A stretch of DNA of 64,000 nucleotides from Parahaliea aestuarii (GTDB lineage Bacteria > Pseudomonadota > Gammaproteobacteria > Pseudomonadales > Halieaceae). The stretch covers positions 806,001 to 870,000 of the forward strand of contig NZ_VRYZ01000001.1 in assembly GCF_008064635.1 (NCBI RefSeq), in the 5' to 3' direction. Shown here one piece after another: positions 54,594 through 62,753 of this stretch. The position numbers were made by a program, and so were the translations under genes. Every line of letters starts with the position of its first letter. The first letter of the stretch is position 1. Under the pieces are notes generated by a model that did no database searches, was not told where the DNA came from, and worked only from the letters and a program-made list of their open reading frames with translations.

Positions 54594-56399
54594 TCAGTCC
54601 GGCACTTCTACTCGCACCAGTTGGGCGGTGTTCTTGTTGGGAATCCAGATGGTGGTGCGGTCGGTGCCATCCACCACCACGATTTTGCGCGCGTCGTAGT
54701 ACACCGGCATCAGGTACTGCACCAGTTCACCGGTCGCAGGGTTGAAGCGCAGCAGACGGTCGGAGCCCGTGCTCGACGCCCAGATGCGGCCCTTGCCGTC
54801 GGGGTGGGCGTAGTAGGGCGAGATGAAGTCTATACCCAGCGAGTATTCAGTAATCTCATTGCTCTCCAGGTCGATCACCGCCAGCTGGTCGGCAAAGAAC
54901 TCGGTAAACCAGAAACGGTTGTCACTTGCGAGCCGGCCGCGGCGCGGGTAGGCATGGGGCGTCGGCGTGGGGGTAAAGGTGACCTTGCCACTGGTGTCGG
55001 CGCGGGCGATGCCGGAGCCCTCAGGTACGGTGCACAGGAAGTTGCCATCCCGATCCTGGTCCATCATGTAGCAGTAGTTCATCTGGTCGGCGCGATCCGG
55101 GTCTTCCGGCTGGTCGAGGCCGCCAAACAGGTCGATGGGCGCACTCAGCTTGCCGGTTTCGAGGTCCAGCCTGTACGCCGCTTCCGGCCAGGGATTGCTG
55201 TCTTCCGGCGCCTGCGACAGTCCCGTCGCCCAGAGGGCCTGGTTGCCTTTACGCACCGGACTCAGGAAGGGGTTCTTCCACACCACCGGCAGGTCGAAGA
55301 TGCGCCAGCGGCCGCTGTCCGGGTTGAACATGGCGTGCTTGTTGCCGCCGACGGCAACCCAGACCCGGTCCTGCGGGTCCACCTGGATATCCTGAACCCC
55401 GACGATGCGCTGGGTGCCGGGCGCGGGTTCCGCCGGGTGGAAGTTGGGGGCCTCCCACTCGGAGAATTCCCCGGTTTCGGGATTCAGCCTGCCGATGTAG
55501 TCCCAGCCAGTATTGCCGTACCAGACATCGCCCTGTGAATCGACGTCGAGATCGTGGATAACACTGGGTTGGCGCGGAATCGGGAACACAGTCACGACGG
55601 CCCGGGTGCCTTCACCGGTTGGACGGGGCAGTGGCCTGAGCCGATAGTCCCAGGTGCTCTTGCCATCGCTCAGGTTGATGGTCGCCAGGTAGCTGGCAAT
55701 ATCGGCGGCCTCGCGCCCATACCACATCAGGCCCTCCAGTGGCTCCGGCGGCGCCGCGATCTGGATTCGCTCCGCCGAGGAGTGGTCGCTCTCGTAGGTC
55801 TTCATACGCTGGATCACTCTGAGCATGTCTTCAGCGCTGTGGCCTGATCGCGCCACCCGTTCCAGGCTGTGGCAAAAACCGCAGTTCACCATGTTGCGCA
55901 CCAGCAGGCTCTTCTGGGCTTGAGAACCCGGGAAGCTGTTGATCCAGCCCAATGAGGTGAGTTGGCTGGCCAGTTGCGAGGGCTCATCCACTTGCTGCAG
56001 GGACAGTGACAGCCGGGCGGGAGAGGATACCGCCACCTCCACCTGGTGCTGGCCGGGGCTTAGCTGCCAACCGGCGGCGCGGACGGTGATGGTGTACTGG
56101 CCGGGCTGCAGGCGCTGCGCCGGGAAGGTGAAGCGGCCGTCGGGGCCGGAGGTGACCGCCGTCAGCACATCGCTCCCAGTACCCCGCGCAATGACCACGA
56201 CACCCTCCATGGGTCCCTGGCCGGCGCTGATTACCGTACCGCCCAGGGGCGGGGTACCAGGCTCGACGCCAGCGTGCGCGAGGCCACCGGCGCTCAGGCA
56301 GGCCACCAGCAGGCCCCAGGTGAGGAGCCGGCCGTGGCTGGCGACGGCGTGCACTGGTCGGGCGGGGGGTGGCGAATAATGAATTTTGCAGTCAGACAT
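54594..56399 (-). CDS. Exported heme c/beta-propeller protein (Vgb-like) with Ig-like domain
   Basis: The product has 601 residues. A hydrophobic segment (about 26-43) suggests export. A carboxypeptidase-regulatory-like beta domain follows (about 50-135), then a single heme c motif C173-x2-C176-H177 (NCGFCHSLE) in a small cytochrome-like helical region, then a Vgb/SMP30-type beta-propeller (about 255-600; repeated DVWYGN, RVWVAVGG, NRFWFTEF, RIWASSTG). Virginiamycin B lyase is one propeller relative. It lies 15 bases after the VOC gene, in one operon with the Rieske gene. A redox-active lyase or dehydrogenase is possible. Confidence 0.8.
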   Translation of the reverse strand: MSDCKIHYSPPPARPVHAVASHGRLLTWGLLVACLSAGGLAHAGVEPGTPPLGGTVISAGQGPMEGVVVIARGTGSDVLTAVTSGPDGRFTFPAQRLQPGQYTITVRAAGWQLSPGQHQVEVAVSSPARLSLSLQQVDEPSQLASQLTSLGWINSFPGSQAQKSLLVRNMVNCGFCHSLERVARSGHSAEDMLRVIQRMKTYESDHSSAERIQIAAPPEPLEGLMWYGREAADIASYLATINLSDGKSTWDYRLRPLPRPTGEGTRAVVTVFPIPRQPSVIHDLDVDSQGDVWYGNTGWDYIGRLNPETGEFSEWEAPNFHPAEPAPGTQRIVGVQDIQVDPQDRVWVAVGGNKHAMFNPDSGRWRIFDLPVVWKNPFLSPVRKGNQALWATGLSQAPEDSNPWPEAAYRLDLETGKLSAPIDLFGGLDQPEDPDRADQMNYCYMMDQDRDGNFLCTVPEGSGIARADTSGKVTFTPTPTPHAYPRRGRLASDNRFWFTEFFADQLAVIDLESNEITEYSLGIDFISPYYAHPDGKGRIWASSTGSDRLLRFNPATGELVQYLMPVYYDARKIVVVDGTDRTTIWIPNKNTAQLVRVEVPD

Positions 56400-56414
56400 G
56401 AAAACCCGCGAAAA

Positions 56415-56876
56415 TCAGTGGAACAGGGCCGCCGGATCGTTTTCCGCAACGATCTCCTGCAACTCGAACACATTGCCGTCCGGGTCTCTGGCGTAGGTGG
56501 CCCACACGCCACCGAAATCCTGGGGAGGGGCGTGAAAGTGCACACCGGCTGCCAGCAGCCTGTTATAGACCTCGCCGATATCGGTCACATCCATGCAGAT
56601 GTGGGTATGCCCGTGATTGCACACCGGACGATCCGGGGCCATCGGCGCCGGCTCGGGTGACGCGAACTCGAACAGTTCCAGGCACAGGTTGCTGGTTTTC
56701 AGCATGGCCTGGCGTGCCGAACAGTCATGCAGTGCCAGTACCCGGTCGATCTGCCCAGTGCCCCTGGGCCAGCTGGTTTGCTGTATCTCCTCGAAACCGA
56801 GCTGGTCGCGATAGAAGGCCAGCAAGCGGTTGAGATTGGGGGTGGATATCGCTACATGGTGTACGCCGCGGATCAT
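56415..56876 (-). CDS. VOC-superfamily (glyoxalase/dioxygenase) protein
   Basis: The product has 153 residues with paired beta-alpha-beta motifs: GVHHVAISTPNLNRLLAFYRDQLG, HTHICMDVTDI and ARDPDGNVFELQE. His7, the His of THICM and Glu of FELQE match the metal ligands of VOC enzymes. It overlaps the Rieske stop by four bases. It could be a ring-cleaving or isomerising enzyme acting after the Rieske oxygenase; this is not shown. Confidence 0.85.
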   Translation of the reverse strand: MIRGVHHVAISTPNLNRLLAFYRDQLGFEEIQQTSWPRGTGQIDRVLALHDCSARQAMLKTSNLCLELFEFASPEPAPMAPDRPVCNHGHTHICMDVTDIGEVYNRLLAAGVHFHAPPQDFGGVWATYARDPDGNVFELQEIVAENDPAALFH

Positions 56877-58270
56877 GCTGTCTGTCCTCCATTCAGGTAC
56901 TTGTCCAGCGTCTGGTGCAGCTGGCGCACCCGGGCCTCCTGGTAATTGCCCAGCGTTTCTCCCGCTTTCATGCTCGACTTGAAGCCGCGCTGCTGGGCGA
57001 TGAGGTTGCCGGTGTCCTGGTCATAGATGGTGGCCAGCCCTGGGTCAAACCCGGGTACCTCGTGGAAGGACTGGTCGAAGCCCAGTTCCACCGGCTCGGC
57101 CGGATCCGGGCGCTCACCGGAGTCTGGCAGCGGCTGCAGGTAGAGCAGGTCAAAGACGGTGGAGTCCGGATCGTTTCCGTTGGGGACAAAGCGGTACACC
57201 ATGGGGAATAACAACGAGGGGAACAGGCAGGTATTGGGAAACAGGCTGTACTCGATGGCATCGATGGTTTCACTGACGGACAGGGCGGAAAAGTCTTTTG
57301 CGAAAGCTTCACCCAGTGTTTTCTTCAGGTGGTCGGCAAACACTTCCCGTGCGCGCCCGCCCTTCGGCACCTGGAGTCTGGAGCTGTCGTCGTAGACACC
57401 TTCGACGACGCCTTCTGCCATCAGGGCATCGAGGGTCTGCTGTTCGCTGCGCGGCTCCTGAATGTGCGGGCTGGGAAAGCCTACAAGGTGCACGAAACGC
57501 GACACATGGTCACCGTACAGGTCGTACTGGGTGTTGGCATCACCGACCGTGGCCACCCCCTGGGGGTGGGTTTCCAGCACGTGGAAGGATTCCAGGAAGG
57601 CCTCGATGCAGGCTTTCCAGTTGGCTGGCAGCAGCTTGCGCACATGCATGGCCACGAATTTGTCTTCGAGTTTCCAGCTGGCGAAATGTTCGGGGATCAC
57701 GCCGAGAAAATCCTGCAGCGAGCCCGCGTTCTGGTCGAAGTTGATGAACACGAATCCCCCCCAGGTATCGACCCGCAGTTCCGGCAGACAGAAGTTGTCC
57801 GAGGTGACGTGCGGGAAGTCCCACTGGCAGGGCACCTCCTTCAGCTGTCCTTCGAGCGTCCAGGTGAAGCCGTGGAACGGACAGCGTAATTGCTGGCTGC
57901 TGCCGCAGGAGCCCGAGGGCTTGAGCTGGGTACCCCGGTGCAGGCAGGCATTGGGGTAGGCCTTGATGGCGCCATCACTGGTGCGAACCACCAGCACCGA
58001 TCGCTCGCAAATGTCGTAGACGAAGTAGTCACCGGGTTCGGGGATGTCCTCTTCCCGGCAGGCCCACTGCCAGGTCTTCATCCACATATGCTCCACTTCC
58101 GACGCGAAGAACGCGTCTGAGGTGTAACGTGTGAAGGGGATATCCTCGTTACCGAGAAAACGGTAGGACTCAGAGAGAATGTGGGCGGGCGCGCCACCGC
58201 GATCTGCGGCGATAATTTCGCGGGTGCTGGCTCCGGGGCAGCGGGCTTCACCGGGGCGGGACTCGGACAT
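56873..58270 (-). CDS. Rieske non-heme iron oxygenase alpha subunit, second
   Basis: The product has 465 residues. Rieske ligands are C109-x-H111 and C130-x2-H133; iron ligands include His230 and His235 (ESFHVLETHPQ). It shares the C-terminal pattern HQTLDKYLNG and many internal blocks with the protein at 43856-45241, so the two are paralogues. It leads an operon with the VOC and propeller genes; site E lies in the divergent promoter. ATG 58270 has caggag upstream. Confidence 0.93.
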   Translation of the reverse strand: MSESRPGEARCPGASTREIIAADRGGAPAHILSESYRFLGNEDIPFTRYTSDAFFASEVEHMWMKTWQWACREEDIPEPGDYFVYDICERSVLVVRTSDGAIKAYPNACLHRGTQLKPSGSCGSSQQLRCPFHGFTWTLEGQLKEVPCQWDFPHVTSDNFCLPELRVDTWGGFVFINFDQNAGSLQDFLGVIPEHFASWKLEDKFVAMHVRKLLPANWKACIEAFLESFHVLETHPQGVATVGDANTQYDLYGDHVSRFVHLVGFPSPHIQEPRSEQQTLDALMAEGVVEGVYDDSSRLQVPKGGRAREVFADHLKKTLGEAFAKDFSALSVSETIDAIEYSLFPNTCLFPSLLFPMVYRFVPNGNDPDSTVFDLLYLQPLPDSGERPDPAEPVELGFDQSFHEVPGFDPGLATIYDQDTGNLIAQQRGFKSSMKAGETLGNYQEARVRQLHQTLDKYLNGGQTA

Positions 58271-58387
58271 TCCGGGTGACTCCTGTGTTTCGATAGTCGG
58301 TTCTTTTATGACTTTGCTTTATCGATAGCAGGGCGCCCCTTTGCTGTATCGGGGCCGCCCCTATCATGGCAAAGTAGCAGCCCTTCA

Positions 58388-58417
58388 TATTAAAAACAAG
58401 CAGGATGGTGTTTTTTG
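58388..58417. promoter_or_regulatory. Island operator-like element, site E
   Basis: ATTAAAAACAAGC (58389-58401) and GTGTTTTTTG (58408-58417) lie between the Rieske gene (minus) and the NTF2-like gene (plus). The arrangement is nearly the same as site F. A weaker half-like GACTTTGCTTTATC occurs at 58310-58323 on the Rieske side. Confidence 0.55.
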
Positions 58418-58473
58418 TGATAGCCTGTCGCGACAGTGTTTGTGTATAACCAATACGTATAAGGAGCATGTCA

Positions 58474-58884
58474 ATGCCATTCAGCGGACCTCTTGAAGAT
58501 CGGGTGCAAATCCGGGAGTTACTGTCCAGTTACTGTGATGCCGTAAACCGGCGTGATGGCAGGGCCTGGGGCGAGACCTGGGCGGAAGATGCTGTATGGG
58601 AATTGCCTCACCTCGATATGGACAATGTCGTCGGGCGGGAAGCCATAGTTGCAAGCTGGGAAGAGGCGATGAAACTGTTTCCTTTCGTCAACATGATGTC
58701 CGAGGCGGGCTCCATCGAGGTGGAGGGCGACCGGGCCACCATGCGCAGCTATACCTCAGAAGTGGCGGTGATGCAGGATGGCAAGGAGATTCGCCCTGTG
58801 GGGCGCTACGATGACGTGTGCGTACGCCGCGATGGCCGTTGGCAGTTTGCGCATCGCATTTTCACCGTATTGCACGGCGAATAG
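58474..58884 (+). CDS. SnoaL/NTF2-like small protein
   Basis: The product has 136 residues: VQIRELLSSYCDAVNRRDGRAWGETWAEDAVWELP region residues and DVCVRRDGRWQFAHRIFTV, the layout of SnoaL-like enzymes and related dehydratases. ATG 58474 is spaced seven bases from ggag; ATG 58468 is the alternative. It is a single-gene unit divergent from the second Rieske operon. The reaction is unknown. Confidence 0.82.
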   Translation: MPFSGPLEDRVQIRELLSSYCDAVNRRDGRAWGETWAEDAVWELPHLDMDNVVGREAIVASWEEAMKLFPFVNMMSEAGSIEVEGDRATMRSYTSEVAVMQDGKEIRPVGRYDDVCVRRDGRWQFAHRIFTVLHGE

Positions 58885-58937
58885 TAAAGTTTGCGTGGGG
58901 CTCCCGTCGCGGAGCCCAGCCGGCCGGGTTGGCAGGG

Positions 58938-59717
58938 TCAGACGCCAGGCAGGCCCGCGGTGGCACCGCCATCGATGACCAGTTCCGAACCGGTCATGAA
59001 TCTTGCGTTGTCGGTTGCCAGGTAGATAACCAGGGATACGATTTCCTCGGTGGAGCCCAGGCGTCCTACCGGTGCAACGCTTTCCAGGAGTTTCCGCGCT
59101 TCTGCGGGGTTGGGAGCCTGGTTGATAGCGCCCTTGATCAGCGGTGTCTCTATCACCCCGGGGTGGATCGAGTTGCAGCGGATGTTCAGTTTCTGCTTTG
59201 CGCAGTGCACTGCGACAGACTTCGCCAGCAGGCGCAGAGCCCCCTTGGTGGTGGAATAGGTGACATCCCCGGCCAGGGCAAGAATGCCGTTTATCGAGCT
59301 GTTCAGCACGATTGAGCCGCCTGACCCCTCCGGGTTTTGCCTCATCAGGGCAATGGCATGTTTGCAGGTGAGCATGGCGCCGGTCAGGTTGACATCGACA
59401 ATGGAGCGCCACGCATCCAGTTCTACCGTTTCGATGTCGCTGTCTCCAATGTGTATGCCCGCGTTGGCAAAAGCGAGATCCAGCCGCCCGAGTGAGCGGA
59501 CCGCGGCGCTTACCTCCGCCCAGCCTGCGGCATCCTGTACCCGGTGTTTGACAAACTGCGCACCGGTTTCGGCCGTGATGCGCGCCGCGGCCTCTTCATT
59601 GCCGCCGGTAAAGACGACCTGGGCACCTTCGGCGACAAGACCCCTGACGGCGGCTTCCCCGATGCCATTGGTACCGCCAGTCACAAGGGCGACCTTGTTC
59701 TTCAATTGGCCTGTCAT
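58938..59717 (-). CDS. Short-chain dehydrogenase/reductase
   Basis: The product has 259 residues with LVTGGTNGIGEAAVRGL, NAGIHIG, the catalytic YSTTK (in VTYSTTKGALRLLAKS) and RCNSIHPGV. The frame stays open to 59816, but that upstream stretch lies in the promoter region carrying site F, so ATG 59717 is used. It is the most similar in the window to the SDR relic at 54474. Confidence 0.9.
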   Translation of the reverse strand: MTGQLKNKVALVTGGTNGIGEAAVRGLVAEGAQVVFTGGNEEAAARITAETGAQFVKHRVQDAAGWAEVSAAVRSLGRLDLAFANAGIHIGDSDIETVELDAWRSIVDVNLTGAMLTCKHAIALMRQNPEGSGGSIVLNSSINGILALAGDVTYSTTKGALRLLAKSVAVHCAKQKLNIRCNSIHPGVIETPLIKGAINQAPNPAEARKLLESVAPVGRLGSTEEIVSLVIYLATDNARFMTGSELVIDGGATAGLPGV

Positions 59718-59817
59718 ATAGCTGTATACCTTATTCGTGGCGAGTGGATAGTTGGGATTGTCGGGCTTGATCCGGTTGCCGGGCGCCAGGCTGTAGGGCC
59801 GGAGCCTAGCATTCAAT

Positions 59818-59850
59818 CAATAAAAAAACAAGCTAGACTGTGTTTATTGT
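59818..59850. promoter_or_regulatory. Island operator-like element, site F
   Basis: CAATAAAAAAACAAGC (59818-59833) is followed by GTGTTTATTG (59840-59849). The left half is nearly identical to that of site G (one base differs). It lies about 100 bases upstream of the SDR start (59717, minus strand), between that gene and the MDR reductase gene end. Confidence 0.6.
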
Positions 59851-59911
59851 GCTTGCAAGACCGGCCTGTCTGTACGCATCCTCGACCATTTCCCCAGAGG
59901 AAGCAAAACGT

Positions 59912-60943
59912 TCAGTAGCTGTCGTTGTCGGTCAGGCGAACCAGCAATTTACCCCGGTTGGCGCCGGTAAAGAGACGGCGGTAGGCATCGACCGTACTTT
60001 CCAGGCCTACCACGACATCCTCTGCAAATTTCAGCCTTCCCTCGTCGAGCCAGCGGCGGAGGTCTTCCAGTGCGGCCGGGAAGCGATCAACATAGTTGGT
60101 TGTCAGCAAGCCCCTGACGGTGGCGCTGCGGGCCAGAACCTGCCAGTAATTGAACGGCCCCGGTACCGGGCCGCTGGTGTTATACGAGGAAATAGCGCCG
60201 CAGAATACCACCCGGGCGTACTTGGCAAGATTCATCAGCGCCGCATCGAGTATCTCGCCTCCCACGTTGTCGAAGAAAATATCGACCCCCTCGGGGCAGA
60301 TTGTCGCGATGGCGCTGTCAAGGTCGGCTTCGGCGCGGTAGTTGATATAGCCGTCGAACCCCAGCTCATCGGTCAGCCAGCGCCCTTTCTCGTCGCTGCC
60401 TGTCAGCCCTATGACCCGGCACCCCTGAATCTTCGCGATCTGACCTGCAATCGAGCCGACCGCCCCGGCGGCAGCGCTGATCAGTGCGGTCTCTCCGGGC
60501 TTCGGCTGGCCGAGTTCGAGCATGCCGAAGTAGGGAGTGAGCCCCATCGCGCCACTGAAGATGCTCAGGTGGTAGTGAAGGGGGAAGGCTTTTTCCTGAT
60601 CGACTTTGGTCAGTAGGTCGCCAGCGGTGCAGCTGTAGTCCGCCCAGGTATTGGCAGCCAGGCCGAGCGCAAAATCGCCGGGCTGGTAGTCGGGGTGGCG
60701 ACTGCTGACGACCTCTCCCAGTGTTGTGCTGCGGATCGCCTCGCCAATGGCAATGGGTGGCATATAGCTGACCTTGTCACTCATCCAGTCACGCTGGGCA
60801 GGGTCGAGCGACAGATAGAGGTTCCTGAGCAGAACCTCCCCGTCGTCCGGGCGGGGTGCAGGTACCTCGCGAAGCCGAATGTCCTCGCCTGTCGGGATTC
60901 CCTGGGGGCGTTGGTGCAGGTACAGCTCGCGATTCGTCGTCAT
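59912..60943 (-). CDS. Zinc-independent MDR-family NADP-dependent oxidoreductase
   Basis: The product has 343 residues with the CurA/PTGR pattern: LYLSLDPAQRDWMS, AAAGAVGSIAGQIAKIQGCRVIGLTGS, FFDNVGGEILD and VVFCGAISSYN. No zinc ligand set is seen. This group reduces activated double bonds such as enones using NADPH. Divergent from the SRPBCC operon, it probably shares the operator at site G. Confidence 0.9.
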   Translation of the reverse strand: MTTNRELYLHQRPQGIPTGEDIRLREVPAPRPDDGEVLLRNLYLSLDPAQRDWMSDKVSYMPPIAIGEAIRSTTLGEVVSSRHPDYQPGDFALGLAANTWADYSCTAGDLLTKVDQEKAFPLHYHLSIFSGAMGLTPYFGMLELGQPKPGETALISAAAGAVGSIAGQIAKIQGCRVIGLTGSDEKGRWLTDELGFDGYINYRAEADLDSAIATICPEGVDIFFDNVGGEILDAALMNLAKYARVVFCGAISSYNTSGPVPGPFNYWQVLARSATVRGLLTTNYVDRFPAALEDLRRWLDEGRLKFAEDVVVGLESTVDAYRRLFTGANRGKLLVRLTDNDSY

Positions 60944-60996
60944 AAGGTGCGCCTCGTGAGGGGTTGGTGAATGCTGTTTTCAGAGCTTAACAACAG

Positions 60997-61028
60997 TCAA
61001 TAAAAAAGCAAGCATGCTTGACTTTTAT
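60997..61028. promoter_or_regulatory. Island operator-like element, site G
   Basis: CAATAAAAAAGCAAGC (60998-61013) and GCTTGACTTTTAT (61016-61028) face each other, with a perfect CAAGCATGCTTG palindrome at 61009-61020. It is the best-formed inverted site. It lies in the 147-base gap between the MDR gene (minus) and the SRPBCC gene (plus). Confidence 0.65.
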
Positions 61029-61090
61029 ATTTCCGGAACCTAGTCTGAACGCCACACAATAAAACCTCATCATATTGGAGAGGGCCCGCT

Positions 61091-61531
61091 ATGCCAGTGA
61101 TCGAAGCTTCGCACGACTATACCGTTAATGCAGAATCCATCTGGGGGCTGCTTGTGGACTTCGGGAATATTGAGGCCTGGTGGCCCACCTCCGGGCCGGT
61201 CAGGATCGCCCGTGTTGAGCTGGAGGGTAAAGGCGTCGGCATGGTTCGCCATATTTTCAACGAGGGGATGCCCGCGCCCGTGAGCGAGCGTCTGGATGGC
61301 CTCGATGAAGACTCGCTGACCTGGCAGTTGTCGATTGTGGGCGAGCGTCCGGCCGGACTGTTGCAATATCAGGCCACCGGGACGCTCGCTCCGCTGCCTC
61401 GGGGCGGATGCAGAATGGCCTACCGCGGTGAATTCGAGGCCGCACCCGGGCGGGAAGAGGAGGCTCGCGAGTTCCTCAAGGGAGCCTATGCTTTGATGTT
61501 TGATGGCCTCGAGCAGGCTACACGGCGCTGA
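61091..61531 (+). CDS. SRPBCC (START-like) family protein
   Basis: The product has 146 residues: ASHDYTVNAESIWGLLVDFGNIEAWWPTSGPV region residues and a C-terminal amphipathic helix (REFLKGAYALMFDGLEQAT), typical of polyketide-cyclase/START-like ligand-binding barrels. It may bind or cyclise a hydrophobic intermediate. Its stop overlaps the next ATG by one base, indicating coupling. Start 61091 follows gagaggg. Confidence 0.85.
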   Translation: MPVIEASHDYTVNAESIWGLLVDFGNIEAWWPTSGPVRIARVELEGKGVGMVRHIFNEGMPAPVSERLDGLDEDSLTWQLSIVGERPAGLLQYQATGTLAPLPRGGCRMAYRGEFEAAPGREEEAREFLKGAYALMFDGLEQATRR

Positions 61532-62430
61532 TGCCGGTGGAGCTCACCCTGTGGCCGGCTTGTGTAAAAACGCACGGGTTTGCTGATCAGTTGGCGGCCG
61601 CGGCCGAAGCCGGATACCACACACTTGCCATGGGCCCTTTAACCTACAGGAAGCTCCTGCAGGAAGGCTGCTCTCCCGCAGAGATACGCCGTATGGCACG
61701 GGATCACGGTGTCAAGCTTGGGCACTATGACGGTTTTGCCCGCTGGGCTCGCTATCCGTTCGCGCAGGGTACGCCGTCGGCGGCGAAGGAGGTGTTTGCA
61801 GACTCCGTGGATGAGTGCCTGCAAACCTGCCAGGACCTTGAATTGGCAGCGATTTGTGCCACGGGGGTTTACGACCCGCTGGAGGCAGAGCAGTCCTGTC
61901 TGATTGATGACTTTGGCGAGTTCTGTGAAAAAGCAGCCCGCTGCGGTGTTCAGGTGGACCTGGAAGGTATCCCGATGTGGGGTGTTCCGGATCTCGCTTC
62001 AGCCTGGGCGATCGTAGAAGGCTCCGGGTGCAATAATGCGGCCGTGCTCCTGGATAGCTGGCACTTTTTTCGCGGTAGCGCCGACTGGGAGCTGTTGCGT
62101 GCTATGCCTGCCGGCAGTATCCGTACTGTACAACTGGCTGACGCACGCGAATTGCCACCCGAACGCAGCCTGTTGGAGGATTGCCTCGGTTACCGTCTGC
62201 TTCCCGGCGAGGGGGATATACCCCTGAAGACACTGCTTGGAATCTTGAAGGATAAAGGTGGCATTTACAGTTTCGGGCCAGAAGTGTTCTCACACGAACT
62301 GGATGCGCTAGACGCGAGAACGGCCGCGGCCAGATGCGAGCGCGCAACGCGCAAGGTGATATCAGCTGTATATTCAGCGGCCGGTGGCACGCCGGCCGCT
62401 GACAACGATTCAAACATAACAATGGAGTAA
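61531..62430 (+). CDS. Xylose isomerase-like TIM-barrel protein
   Basis: The product has 299 residues. The AP-endonuclease-2-type sugar-phosphate isomerase/epimerase fold is suggested by LTLWPACVKTHGF, LGHYDGFARWA, VQVDLEGIPMWG and LDSWHFFRGSADW, with Glu/Asp/His metal-ligand candidates. Family members act on sugars and inositols, but also on other hydroxylated compounds. Between SRPBCC and ABM genes it may isomerise a ring-derived intermediate. The substrate is unknown. Confidence 0.72.
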   Translation: MPVELTLWPACVKTHGFADQLAAAAEAGYHTLAMGPLTYRKLLQEGCSPAEIRRMARDHGVKLGHYDGFARWARYPFAQGTPSAAKEVFADSVDECLQTCQDLELAAICATGVYDPLEAEQSCLIDDFGEFCEKAARCGVQVDLEGIPMWGVPDLASAWAIVEGSGCNNAAVLLDSWHFFRGSADWELLRAMPAGSIRTVQLADARELPPERSLLEDCLGYRLLPGEGDIPLKTLLGILKDKGGIYSFGPEVFSHELDALDARTAAARCERATRKVISAVYSAAGGTPAADNDSNITME

Positions 62431-62435
62431 GCAGG

Positions 62436-62750
62436 ATGATCGCAATAACCGCCCGTGCAGAAATTTCATCTGCCGATGCCGACGCCTTTGTTGAGGCTGC
62501 CCGGCAGATCGTGGAACCCACATTGAAGGAAGCCGGATGTCAGTGGTACGCCATGGCCCGGGATATCTGCAATTCAAATGTTGTCTGGATATCGGAGCAA
62601 TGGGAAAGCCAGGAGCATCTCTTCGCTCATCTGCGCAGTGCCCATATCAGGCAGTTTATGGAGAAAACCGCCTCCCTCGAGATAATCAGCCTTGAGCCGA
62701 GACAGTACGAGGTTACCTCGGTCGGTCCGGTCCAGATGCCGGAGGATTGA
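62436..62750 (+). CDS. Antibiotic biosynthesis monooxygenase (ABM)-type protein
   Basis: The product has 104 residues with a ferredoxin-like fold typical of ABM proteins: ITARAEISSADADAFVEAAR, CQWYAMARDIC, WISEQWESQEHLFAHLRSAHI and MEKTASLEII. Such proteins are cofactor-free monooxygenases or small ligand binders. It is five bases after the isomerase gene and three bases before the third Rieske gene. Confidence 0.82.
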   Translation: MIAITARAEISSADADAFVEAARQIVEPTLKEAGCQWYAMARDICNSNVVWISEQWESQEHLFAHLRSAHIRQFMEKTASLEIISLEPRQYEVTSVGPVQMPED

Positions 62751-62753
62751 ACA

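Noticed and set aside
59717-59816. N-terminal extension of the SDR to an ATG at 59816
   Set aside because: It lies in the promoter region next to operator site F, and the SDR Rossmann motif starts soon after ATG 59717.
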